DNA of 15,952 nucleotides, taken from NCBI GenBank assembly GCA_900555735.1, contig USMI01000030.1, forward strand, positions 1-15,952, read 5' to 3'. The notes beneath the pieces were generated by a model, which was not told where the DNA came from, did no database searches, and was given only the letters and a program-made list of their open reading frames with translations. The position numbers and the translations under genes are program-made. The stretch is from an uncultured Eubacteriales bacterium (lineage in GTDB: Bacteria > Bacillota > Clostridia > Oscillospirales > Oscillospiraceae). Each line of letters starts with the position of its first letter. Within the stretch, counting starts at the first letter, position 1. Below, one piece after another: positions 7,216-14,970 of the stretch.

Positions 7216-8982
7216 ATGAAGAAAATGTTATCCCTGTTTCTCGCGTTGGTCATGGCGCTGATCTTGTGCGTCACGGCCTTCGCGGGAACCGCTGCCGGGA
7301 CCTCTGTGATTCGCCTGATGGGCGACGCGGCGGATCAGGTGGTCGACCTGAAAAGCGGTCAGCATCTCAGCGCGGACAGCAGCACGCTGGTGCGGCTGAA
7401 TGTACTGGATGACCCCGGCGCGGAGGAATATACCGTCACGCTGGACGGCGAGAAGCTGACGCCTGACCACAGTACATCTCAGTATCATTTTTACGCTGTG
7501 CCCGCTGCGAAGAGATCCGGCGTTGCCACGCTGAATGTCAGCACTCAGGCAGCAGAGGGCGTCTCCGTGACAGTGAAGGTCGGCAACACGGAAAAGGAAG
7601 TGGCTTTGCCCACTGACGGCAGCACCGATGTCTCCGCTACCCCCACCGCTGTCACCGTGGAATTTGAAAATCCCGGCAGCGATGCCATGATGGATCGAAT
7701 TTATTTCGATATGCCCAAAGGCGTAACGCTGGGAACCGAATTGAGTAAAGGCGTTATTTCCGGTAAGCTGACAAAGCTGAATGCGGGCTATACCAGCGAT
7801 CAGCTGTTCTTCTATAAGGATCCCAAAGCCCAGACGAAGTCTGTCAAGGCGATTTGGAACGATGGTACAGAGGATCACTACTACACCATCACCGTCAAGC
7901 GTGCCGCACAGGAGGGCTATGTACTGGCTCCCGGTTCCAGCTCCAATGAATCCAACCCCGCCGGTGCCAACACCTATAACGCTGTGACCGGATGTGTCAC
8001 CGCTATGGTCAAGGGCTACGCGGCGGCACCTTTCACCTTCCATGATCTGACGCTGTTCAACGCTGGCAAGACCAGCGGAACTACCGTTTCTCCGGCGTTC
8101 CCCACGGATGAGACTGGCCTGTATTACCTGAAGGATGGCACGACTGTCTACTTCGCCCGGCCCGGTCGCTACTGGATACCCGCCAGCGTGGAGAAGGACG
8201 GCGTCACTTATGAAGGAGAGGCTCCCTTCTTGGCCACATGGAATCTGACTGCGTTGAACGCGCAGTTGGATAAGGCCAAGGCCGTGCAGGAGTCTGACGA
8301 GTTCAAGGCTTTGCCCGAGAGCGTTCAGACGCAGTTCAACGCGGTTGTGGATCGTCTGACTGCCGGTTCCGCTAACATGAGCGGCAACGTTATGCTGAGT
8401 GCTGACGGCAAGATTGCCGGAGACGGCGACACCGCCACGGATATTCAGGCCCGCGACCTCGGCGGCAAGCAGATATTCACCGAGCGTCTGCTGGAGGGCG
8501 ACGAGTGTGCCCTGCTGGATCTGATGGCGATCTTCGAGACGTATAAGACTGACAAAGCCCTTGGCCAGTATCAGGCAGAGGCCTACGCAAAAATCGCGGC
8601 ATTAAATGTCAGCAGCGTTACGGATGTGACCACCGCCGCGCAGAAAACCCTGTACAGTCAGGTGAAGCAGGCCAAGTGGAATCTGCTGAAAACCACCGAT
8701 CTGGAAGGTATCAACGCGATTCTGACCAGCCTGAATCTGGAGAAAATCACCCCCGCCGAGCCGCAGGTCACAGTGGGCGATATCAACGGCGACGGGGAAA
8801 TCACTTTGAAGGACGCAACCCTGCTGCTGCAGCACGTCAATAAGGTTGCCACATTGGAGAACAGTCAACTGGCCGCCGCTGATATCAATGGTGACGGTGA
8901 GATCACCTTGAAGGATGCGACCTTGCTGCTGCAATATGTCAATAAAATCATTGATGTGCTGCCGTCCGGCAGCGCGGAATAA
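7216..8982 (+). CDS. Secreted protein with C-terminal type-I-like dockerin
   Basis: 588 residues. The ATG directly follows the stop codon of the previous gene. Its AGGAGGAG site (7203-7210) lies inside that gene's last codons, so the two are probably translationally coupled. A signal peptide ends near AFA (residue 23). Residues about 25-330 are beta-rich and unassigned; 340-510 are mostly helical and also unrecognised. The C-terminus (521-580) is a canonical dockerin with two identical calcium loops (DINGDGEITLKD), each followed by a helix. There is no anchor, so it should be held on the surface by a cohesin such as those of the neighbouring proteins. No enzyme motif is visible: it is not an obvious glycoside hydrolase, protease or chelatase. 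A corrinoid-related ligand or structural role is inferred from context only. Confidence 0.82.
   Translation: MKKMLSLFLALVMALILCVTAFAGTAAGTSVIRLMGDAADQVVDLKSGQHLSADSSTLVRLNVLDDPGAEEYTVTLDGEKLTPDHSTSQYHFYAVPAAKRSGVATLNVSTQAAEGVSVTVKVGNTEKEVALPTDGSTDVSATPTAVTVEFENPGSDAMMDRIYFDMPKGVTLGTELSKGVISGKLTKLNAGYTSDQLFFYKDPKAQTKSVKAIWNDGTEDHYYTITVKRAAQEGYVLAPGSSSNESNPAGANTYNAVTGCVTAMVKGYAAAPFTFHDLTLFNAGKTSGTTVSPAFPTDETGLYYLKDGTTVYFARPGRYWIPASVEKDGVTYEGEAPFLATWNLTALNAQLDKAKAVQESDEFKALPESVQTQFNAVVDRLTAGSANMSGNVMLSADGKIAGDGDTATDIQARDLGGKQIFTERLLEGDECALLDLMAIFETYKTDKALGQYQAEAYAKIAALNVSSVTDVTTAAQKTLYSQVKQAKWNLLKTTDLEGINAILTSLNLEKITPAEPQVTVGDINGDGEITLKDATLLLQHVNKVATLENSQLAAADINGDGEITLKDATLLLQYVNKIIDVLPSGSAE
8779..8946 (+). 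repeat. Duplicated dockerin half-repeat, 66-bp units
   Basis: Units 8779-8844 and 8881-8946 encode the two dockerin calcium-loop/helix halves. By eye they differ at 12 of 66 bases but at only one of 22 residues (His to Tyr), so 11 of the 12 differences are silent. Confidence 0.85.
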
Positions 8983-8997
8983 GAAGGAGATCACCAT

Positions 8998-11100
8998 ATG
9001 AAAAAAAGAATTGGTTCTTTCTTCCTTGCTATCGTGATGCTGTTCACGCTGGTGGTGCCGGCATTTGCCCAGAGCATCACCCTTGGCGTGGACAAGGATA
9101 CCGTTAAGGCGGGCGAGGATGTTACCGTCACCGTAAATTTTAATGAAAATCTGGAAAATGTTTCCGGTCTTGCGCTGAACCTGCACTTTAATAGCAATCT
9201 GTTCACCTATAAAGAAGGACAGGAATTTGACGACTATGCCGTCATCGTAAAGGGCGAGGAAGGAACCGCTCCCGACCAGTACAAGGTCATCAACTGGGCG
9301 TCCCTCAAGGGCGTCGGCACGATCAAGGCCGGTAAGTATGTTACCTGCACCTTCACCGCGAAGGAAGACCTTGCCGACCTTACCACAGCCGAGTTTGTTG
9401 CCAAGGTGGACATGTACAACACCACCATGGCCCCCGGCTACGCCAATCCTACTTATCCCGACAGCAAGATCTCCGTCACCGTCACCCCGGCCAGCACTGA
9501 ACCGGAGGGTTATGCCGTAGCCGCCAGCACTGTGAATTCCTCCATCACTGTGAACGAGGACGCGCAGGTGGCGCTGGAGATCAGCAACAAGGACGTTACT
9601 ACTTACAACGCCTACTACATGGAAGTCAGCTATGACACCGACGTTCTGACCTATAAGGGCATTAACACTGACGCCGCTGTTACTGATAACAACGGCACCC
9701 TGAAGATCGCCGGTTACGGCGCAGACAAGACCTGCGGCACCGACAACATCATGCTGACCTTTACCGGCAAGACCACCGGCGAAGCCAAGGTCACTGTGAC
9801 CTCCGCCAAGGTGGACGCCAGGGCCAACGCGGCTGAGAATGACGCTCCCGACGCGACACTCCTCACCAAGGAAGCCACCATCACCGTGGGCGGTTATCAG
9901 GTCACCCTGCCTGACGACTTTACCGCCGACAGCATGGTTGCCGAACCCAACAAGGACTACACCTTCACCGCCAAGGACTCCAGCAAGGACTATGACTTCA
10001 CCGGCTCCACCATGGGCGGCAAGACTGTGGAGGTCATCGACAACGGCAACGGCACCTACACCGTCAAGAATGTTAGCGGCAAGCTGGTCATTGAGGCCAC
10101 TGAGAAGGCAGGCAAGGTCACCATTAACCTCTCCGGTGACGCAGTGGATACCATCACCCAGAAGAGTTGGGGTACGGCTACCGAGGTAGACGCAGGTACG
10201 GCGCTCTGGTTTATGGCACGGCCTGAACCCGGCAAGGAGCTGGTGGTGACCGTAAATGACGAAGTGGTCGCAGGTATGAATATGCAGGCCTTTATGCGTT
10301 ACAACATCGCTGCCGACAAAGTCACCGGCACGGAGCTGAATATCGTTGTCAGCTATAAGGCGGCTGATAAGGCGACCATCATCGAAAGCGGTACCGCTTG
10401 GGACAAAGTAGGCAACCTGAGCCGGAAAGGATGGACACAGTCTGGCGATAAGGTCGATGCGGGTGCTACCCTTGACTTCTTCTTTAAGCCGGAGACCGGA
10501 AAGACAATCGACGACTATGTGATCCGGGCAAACGGCGCGGACTGCATGTACACGAAAGTTGGCGGTCGCTACAAGGTCACGATCCCTGCTGAGATCATCA
10601 CTGCGGGCGCGACGGTTACCATCAACTTTGATTACGCAGCCACACCCGAACCCACCATCACCGTCGATGTCAGCGAGTATCTGAAGGTGAACAACCAGAG
10701 CATCTTCCTGATCACCGCCGCCTGCGACGAGCTGACCGAGGGCAAGATGCTGGCTTATGACGGAAACCAGATGTACTGGTCCGCCAAGTACAACGAGAAC
10801 AACGGTGCTTACGCATGGCTGGTGATCTCCGACAAGAGTCTGGAAGAGGTCAAGGCCGAGGCCGAAGCTGCGATCACTGCCGTTGACGGCGCAAAGGTCG
10901 AGATCGCCTATACTGGTGACGTGAATCTGACCAACGCGGCCGACATCAACGACGCCCAGTTGGTTTGGAACATGTACAACGCAGAGTACAGCGACTTCCA
11001 GCAGGTCAATGTCCGCAAGTTCCTTGAAGCGGATATGACTGCCGACGGCAAGCTGGACACCGCTGACGCCGCCGCAATCATCGCGCTGATCACCAAGTAA
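8998..11100 (+). CDS. Secreted protein with two cohesins, paired beta modules and an atypical dockerin
   Basis: 700 residues. The ATG has GAAGGAGA upstream (8983-8990). Signal peptide cleavage is after AFA (residue 24). Two cohesin-like domains follow, at about 25-165 and 175-300. The second has the typical strand sequence YYMEVSYDTDVLTYKG. A linking beta segment is followed by two related beta modules (about 373-458 and 459-547), sharing the pattern VDAG-x-x-L...F...KPE-x-GK. A mixed module (about 555-635) precedes the C-terminal dockerin (640-699). The first dockerin loop, DVNLTNAADIND, departs from the D-x-N-x-D-G pattern, while the second, DMTADGKLDTAD, is canonical. With cohesins and a dockerin but no anchor, it could act as an adaptor that both docks on an anchored cohesin and offers new docking sites. 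Function beyond scaffolding is unknown. Confidence 0.85.
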   Translation: MKKRIGSFFLAIVMLFTLVVPAFAQSITLGVDKDTVKAGEDVTVTVNFNENLENVSGLALNLHFNSNLFTYKEGQEFDDYAVIVKGEEGTAPDQYKVINWASLKGVGTIKAGKYVTCTFTAKEDLADLTTAEFVAKVDMYNTTMAPGYANPTYPDSKISVTVTPASTEPEGYAVAASTVNSSITVNEDAQVALEISNKDVTTYNAYYMEVSYDTDVLTYKGINTDAAVTDNNGTLKIAGYGADKTCGTDNIMLTFTGKTTGEAKVTVTSAKVDARANAAENDAPDATLLTKEATITVGGYQVTLPDDFTADSMVAEPNKDYTFTAKDSSKDYDFTGSTMGGKTVEVIDNGNGTYTVKNVSGKLVIEATEKAGKVTINLSGDAVDTITQKSWGTATEVDAGTALWFMARPEPGKELVVTVNDEVVAGMNMQAFMRYNIAADKVTGTELNIVVSYKAADKATIIESGTAWDKVGNLSRKGWTQSGDKVDAGATLDFFFKPETGKTIDDYVIRANGADCMYTKVGGRYKVTIPAEIITAGATVTINFDYAATPEPTITVDVSEYLKVNNQSIFLITAACDELTEGKMLAYDGNQMYWSAKYNENNGAYAWLVISDKSLEEVKAEAEAAITAVDGAKVEIAYTGDVNLTNAADINDAQLVWNMYNAEYSDFQQVNVRKFLEADMTADGKLDTADAAAIIALITK

Positions 11101-11150
11101 CTTCATACCCTCTCGCGCGTGAGCGCGTTCCCCCGCAACACCGGACTGTT

Positions 11151-11175
11151 CCCCTGCCCCTTTTCGGGGCAGGGG
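11151..11175 (+). other. GC-rich intercistronic hairpin without T-run
   Basis: The perfect 10-bp stem CCCCTGCCCC (11151-11160) with GGGGCAGGGG (11166-11175) has the loop TTTTC. It is followed by ACGGCCCGG rather than a T-run. It sits in the widest gap inside the operon (11101-11201), before the anchored cohesin-like gene. It may be a weak attenuator or an mRNA processing or stability element separating the secreted block from the membrane block. Confidence 0.7.
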
Positions 11176-11201
11176 ACGGCCCGGATTTGGAGGTTTTTAA
11201 A

Positions 11202-12119
11202 ATGAAACGTATTTTTTGCGGCCTGCTGGCGGTTTTGACGCTGCTGTTGGCCATAGCTGTCCCGGCCTTCGCCGTGGACGAGAGCCGACAATTTGATTTT
11301 TCCCTGACTGTGGACGGCAGCGCCGAGAAAAAAGCCGCCACAGGCGATATTATCACCGTGATGTTTACCCTGCGCCGCACCGACGCGGCAGAGGATTACA
11401 CCATGCACGCCGTGCAGGATGAAATCCTGTACGATAGTACATTTTTTGAACTGGTGCCTGACAGCGCCATGGTGACCAGCGGCGTACAGACCACGGATCT
11501 GGCCCGCCGCGATGACGACCGGGCCTTTTACATGAACTTTGTTTCCCTGTCCGGCGGCGAAACGTGGAAGGCCGCCACCGTGGTGGGCACCTTCCAGCTG
11601 AAGGTCATCGGCACCGCCGGGTCCTCCGTGATCCGCAACAGCGCCAATCAGGTGTCCACCAAGGACGGTCAGGACAGCTACGCCGCCACGGCGCAGGATG
11701 TGACCGTTATCGTGTCCGACGGCTGCCGCATCCGGTTTGAGACCAACGGCGGCAGCGAGGTGCCCGACCAGAGCGTGGCATTGGGCGGCAAGATCAAGCA
11801 GCCTGACGATCCCACCAAGGAGGGCTTCTATCTGGAGGGCTGGTACAGCGACATGGATCTGCAGCACAAATGGGACTTCGCCAAGGACACCGTCAGCGGC
11901 AACATGACGCTGTATGCCAAGTGGACGACCGAAGCGCCCGCCCCTCATTTCAGCCTGTGGTGGCTGATCCTGCTGATTCTGCTGCTGATCGTGATTTTGC
12001 TGATCCTGTGGGGTCGGAAGAACGGCTATCGCCGCGGCGGCAGCGCCGCCAATAACCGTAAGGACGGCACAGGAGACATTCCCGCAAGCGACATAAAGAA
12101 GGAAGAAAGAGACGAATGA
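11202..12119 (+). CDS. Membrane-anchored cohesin-like plus InlB B-repeat protein
   Basis: 305 residues from the ATG at 11202, chosen because TTTGGAGG (11186-11192) is well spaced and the signal peptide starts there. A TTG five codons earlier is inside that ribosome site and is rejected. The signal peptide ends at AFA (24). Residues about 30-170 are cohesin-like beta sheet (pattern DEILYDSTFFELV...VGTFQLKV). Residues 177-243 are a textbook InlB/Listeria-type B repeat (RFETNGGSEVPDQ ... GWYSD ... TLYAKW). A very hydrophobic helix (about 249-270) and a basic, charged cytoplasmic tail follow. Its last codons overlap the start of the ExbB-like gene by 4 bases (ATGA), so the two are probably made in a fixed ratio. 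It may link the extracellular cohesin-dockerin network to the proton-channel complex in the membrane; that link is inference. Confidence 0.83.
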   Translation: MKRIFCGLLAVLTLLLAIAVPAFAVDESRQFDFSLTVDGSAEKKAATGDIITVMFTLRRTDAAEDYTMHAVQDEILYDSTFFELVPDSAMVTSGVQTTDLARRDDDRAFYMNFVSLSGGETWKAATVVGTFQLKVIGTAGSSVIRNSANQVSTKDGQDSYAATAQDVTVIVSDGCRIRFETNGGSEVPDQSVALGGKIKQPDDPTKEGFYLEGWYSDMDLQHKWDFAKDTVSGNMTLYAKWTTEAPAPHFSLWWLILLILLLIVILLILWGRKNGYRRGGSAANNRKDGTGDIPASDIKKEERDE

Positions 12120-12736
12120 CAGAGATACTACATGCCATCGGTCAGGGGCTTCGCTACCCCTGCTATATCGTGCTGCTGCTCCTGATGGCCGTTGCCGTGA
12201 TCGAGGTGGGCTTCGTGATCTACGAGGCCGCCCAGCGGGCCGGCAGCGACAAGGTCAACACCGTGGAGCTGCTGCACGCCATGCGGAGCAAGACCCCGGA
12301 CGCCATCCGTGCCATGCTGGATGATGAACCGTTCCTGAACCGGCAGAAGCTGGTGTTCTCCAAGCTGCTGAGCACCGCCGACCTGCCGGAGGAGACCCGC
12401 CTCGCCGCCGCCAAGCGTATGCTGGAGGGGGAGGAGGACTACTATCATCGGGTGGTCCGCATCACCGACACGGTGGCCAAGCTGGGCCCCATGTTCGGCC
12501 TGCTGGGCACGCTGATCCCCCTCGGTCCCGGCGTGGTGGCCCTGGGACAGGGCGACACCGTCACGCTGTCCCAGTCCATGAGCATTGCCTTTGATACCAC
12601 CATCGCCGGTATCATCACCGCGGCGGTCTGCGCCCTGATCTCCACCGCCCGCAAGCGGTGGTACGCCTCGGATGTTGCCGATCTGGAGGCCGTCATGGAG
12701 GGCTGCCTTCAGGAGATGAAGGAGGCGGAGCGATGA
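12116..12736 (+). CDS. MotA/TolQ/ExbB-family proton channel protein
   Basis: 206 residues. The start overlaps the previous stop by 4 bases (ATGA). Three membrane helices are visible: about 15-37, 124-143 (GPMFGLLGTLIPLGPG, the family's best-kept segment) and 162-178 (TTIAGIITAAVCALIS). A cytoplasmic helical region lies between helices 1 and 2. Family members form a pentameric proton channel around an ExbD/TolR/MotB-type partner and turn proton-motive force into mechanical work. The next gene, again overlapping by 4 bases, supplies a plausible partner. It is not flagellar MotA (shorter, no flagellar genes nearby). A monoderm has no TonB-dependent outer-membrane receptor, so the load driven by this motor is an open question; the surface proteins of this operon are the natural candidates. 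Confidence 0.9.
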   Translation: MTEILHAIGQGLRYPCYIVLLLLMAVAVIEVGFVIYEAAQRAGSDKVNTVELLHAMRSKTPDAIRAMLDDEPFLNRQKLVFSKLLSTADLPEETRLAAAKRMLEGEEDYYHRVVRITDTVAKLGPMFGLLGTLIPLGPGVVALGQGDTVTLSQSMSIAFDTTIAGIITAAVCALISTARKRWYASDVADLEAVMEGCLQEMKEAER

Positions 12737-13035
12737 TCCGGGGAAGCGGTCTGCGTGGCAGCAACCTTCGTGAGGATGAAGATGTGCAGCCCATGCAGTA
12801 TGTGGCCAACCTGACGGATGTGATGCTGGTGCTGGCCTGCGGGCTGATGGCGGCGGTCATCACCTTCTGGCAGGTGGACTTGAACAAAACGGACATCGAC
12901 CGGGACAAGATGCAGCACATCGACTCATCTGAGGTGATCCATGAGTCCGGCAGCGTGTCCACCGATGGCCTTGTCAATCAGGGCGCGGTGTTCAAAGACC
13001 CGAAAACGGGCGATCTGTACATCATTGAAAATTAA
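12733..13035 (+). CDS. DUF2149-family, ExbD-like single-pass membrane protein
   Basis: 100 residues. The ATG at 12733 overlaps the ExbB-like stop by 4 bases; an in-frame ATG further upstream (12658) lies inside the previous gene and is rejected. A short charged N-terminus is followed by one membrane helix (about 28-47) preceded by NLTDVMLVL. Asp29 sits where ExbD/TolR carry their proton-carrying aspartate (compare D-V-x-L-V-L). The remaining 50 residues, ending in a DPKTGDLYIIEN-like beta hairpin, would be extracellular and are much shorter than the periplasmic domain of ExbD. From memory, DUF2149 proteins recur next to MotA/ExbB-type genes in methanogens and Clostridia, often near CobN-like chelatase genes; I could not check this here. 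It is likely the stator partner of the preceding channel protein. Confidence 0.82.
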   Translation: MIRGSGLRGSNLREDEDVQPMQYVANLTDVMLVLACGLMAAVITFWQVDLNKTDIDRDKMQHIDSSEVIHESGSVSTDGLVNQGAVFKDPKTGDLYIIEN

Positions 13036-13053
13036 CGAAAAGGGAGAGACCCT

Positions 13054-14952
13054 ATGAACACAACAACAAGCAAGCGCCTGCTGTCACTGCTGCTGGCGCT
13101 TATCACGGCGCTGAGCCTGTGCGTTCCGGTGTTTGCCACTGACGGAACGGGCAACGGCGGCGGAACCACCGGCGAGACGACTACTTCTGTATCGACCATC
13201 GTGGATGCCACGCTGAGCAGCACACTGGCGCAGGAGAAGGCAGCGCTGACAAGCCCTGATTTTGGCAGCGAGTGGGTCTTTCTTGGCCTTGCCCGCAGCG
13301 GCTATCTGGAAAAGGGCAGCAAGTATTTCAACGATTACTATACCCGCGTTGCCGCTTATGCGAGCAAGGCAACAAAGAACGCGCAGGAGCTGGGCGCCCC
13401 GGTGGGTGCGCTTCATCTGGTGAAATGCACGGAAAATTCCCGCCTGATCATTGCTCTTTCGGCACTGGGACGTGACGCGCGAAGCGTCGGCGAATGTGAT
13501 CTGACAGCGCCCTACGAAAAGTTTTCGTGGATCGAGGGACAGGGCCTCAACAGTGTGGTTTTTGCGCTGATCGCACTGGATACTGTTGGCTATGAGACAA
13601 AGGACACCACCATCCGCCAACAGTGCATCAGCTACATTCTGGACCGTCAGCTGTCTGACGGCGGCTGGAATTATCAGGAGGATGCTGCGACTTCTGATCC
13701 TGACATGACGGCTATGTCGCTGCAGGCGTTGGCGAACTACCAGGAGCAAGAAAAGGTGCAGGCAGCTGTATCTGCGGCAGTAAGCCGTCTGTCTGCCATG
13801 CAGAATTCTGACGGCAGCTATACATCCTATGAAGCGGTCAATTCCGAGAGCATCTCTCAGGTCATCGTAGCCTGTGCGGCGCTGGGCATTGATCCTCACA
13901 CCGATAGCCGGTTTGTCAAGAATGGCAAGTCTGCCGTAGACGCGCTGCTGACCTTTTATAACACGGAGAAGAGAGCGTTTCATCATACTATGAAGGACAA
14001 GGATGGAAACCCTACCGATGTTGACGGCATGGCTACCGAGCAGGCGGCCTATGCCATGACGGCCTATCAGCGGCTGATGAACGGGAAAACGTCCCTCTAT
14101 GATATGAGTGATGTGGCGAAGGACTGTGCCGCCGGAGAACATACTTTTGGTGATTGGAAAGAGACGGCGGCCACCTGCACGGAGGCTGGTACCAAGACAC
14201 ATACCTGCACCAAGTGCGGCCGCAGTGAATTTGTGGAAACGACCTCTGCGTTGGGACATAAGAGCGGCTCCGGCTATGAGATGAGCGATACAAAGCACTG
14301 GTTCCCCTGTGCCCTCTGCGGCGCCCATTTGAAAGAGGCCAATCACAAGTATACCGGCGATCAATGTGTCGTGTGCAATTACCACAAGGTGGGCGGACGC
14401 ATTGAGATAACGCCCCTGACAACACTGCCCGCTGCACTGCAAAGCGTGTCGGCGCTCAGCAACATGACCAAGCTGAAATCGCAGATGGTGACCGCCGTGC
14501 AGAAGGTCGACAAGAACATCAAGGCGGAAAACACGCAGATGCTGGATGTGACGTTGATGATCCCTTCTGTGGTGGATAATAAAACGGTTTGGTCACCTGC
14601 CGCCAAGGATTCGTTCCCTGCAAATGGCAAGATCACCGTGCTGTTGCCCTATCCAGAAGGCACAGGTATGTCCGGCTATGAATTTGTGGTTGTTCATGTT
14701 TTTACCACGGATGATTTTGACAAGAAAGTGGGTAATATGGAAAGCCCATCCGTCACAAAGACCACAGATGGCCTGCAGGTGACGACCACGGGACTTTCTC
14801 CCATCATGATCGGCTGGAAGGATGGCTCTGATTCTGCCAAGGGCGCCCGTACCGGCGATGCCGGCCAGATGGGCCTGTGGGCCTGCGGCGTGCTGGTTTC
14901 CACTGCGGCTATCGTTGTTTTGACGCAGAAGAAAAAGCGCAGCGCCAAATAA
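13054..14952 (+). CDS. Membrane-anchored alpha6/alpha6-barrel (intrinsic-factor alpha-domain / terpene-cyclase-fold) surface protein
   Basis: 632 residues. The ATG has AGGGAGAG upstream (13041-13048). The signal peptide ends at VFA (28). Residues about 50-350 form helical repeats of the prenyltransferase/squalene-cyclase toroid, with a QW-type motif QLSDGGW (199-205) and DPDMTA (215-220). The same fold makes the N-terminal cobalamin-binding domain of intrinsic factor and transcobalamin. An enzymatic cyclase is unlikely: the protein is exported and the catalytic DxDD motif is not intact. Residues about 359-450 carry three CxxC pairs with nearby histidines (CTKC, CALC, CVVC), a zinc-ribbon-like repeat common in clostridial surface proteins. 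A beta domain (about 460-600, with VLLPYPEGTG) and a C-terminal membrane helix with KKKRSAK follow. It lies 18 bases from the DUF4430 gene and is probably its partner. Confidence 0.83.
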   Translation: MNTTTSKRLLSLLLALITALSLCVPVFATDGTGNGGGTTGETTTSVSTIVDATLSSTLAQEKAALTSPDFGSEWVFLGLARSGYLEKGSKYFNDYYTRVAAYASKATKNAQELGAPVGALHLVKCTENSRLIIALSALGRDARSVGECDLTAPYEKFSWIEGQGLNSVVFALIALDTVGYETKDTTIRQQCISYILDRQLSDGGWNYQEDAATSDPDMTAMSLQALANYQEQEKVQAAVSAAVSRLSAMQNSDGSYTSYEAVNSESISQVIVACAALGIDPHTDSRFVKNGKSAVDALLTFYNTEKRAFHHTMKDKDGNPTDVDGMATEQAAYAMTAYQRLMNGKTSLYDMSDVAKDCAAGEHTFGDWKETAATCTEAGTKTHTCTKCGRSEFVETTSALGHKSGSGYEMSDTKHWFPCALCGAHLKEANHKYTGDQCVVCNYHKVGGRIEITPLTTLPAALQSVSALSNMTKLKSQMVTAVQKVDKNIKAENTQMLDVTLMIPSVVDNKTVWSPAAKDSFPANGKITVLLPYPEGTGMSGYEFVVVHVFTTDDFDKKVGNMESPSVTKTTDGLQVTTTGLSPIMIGWKDGSDSAKGARTGDAGQMGLWACGVLVSTAAIVVLTQKKKRSAK

Positions 14953-14970
14953 GCACATAAAGAGGTTTCT

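Noticed and set aside
1244..11100. A cellulosome cluster
   Set aside because: Cohesins and dockerins are present, but no glycoside hydrolase, carbohydrate esterase or carbohydrate-binding domain is recognisable.
8602..11106. Very long open frame on the minus strand (834 codons)
   Set aside because: It lies opposite a gene with signal peptide, cohesins, dockerin and ribosome site. It has no recognisable domain and follows from GC-rich codon bias.
12116..13035. Flagellar MotA/MotB pair
   Set aside because: The second protein lacks the OmpA-like peptidoglycan-binding domain of MotB, and no flagellar genes are nearby. ExbB/DUF2149 fits better.
13084..14442. Long minus-strand open frame (452 codons) opposite the barrel gene
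   Set aside because: No ribosome site or domain is seen; the + strand frame has clear domains, so this is a shadow.
13054..14952. Squalene-hopene or terpene cyclase enzyme
   Set aside because: The protein is exported and anchored, the DxDD catalytic motif is not intact (DPDMTA), and the setting is a cobalamin-riboswitch operon. The fold is shared with intrinsic factor.
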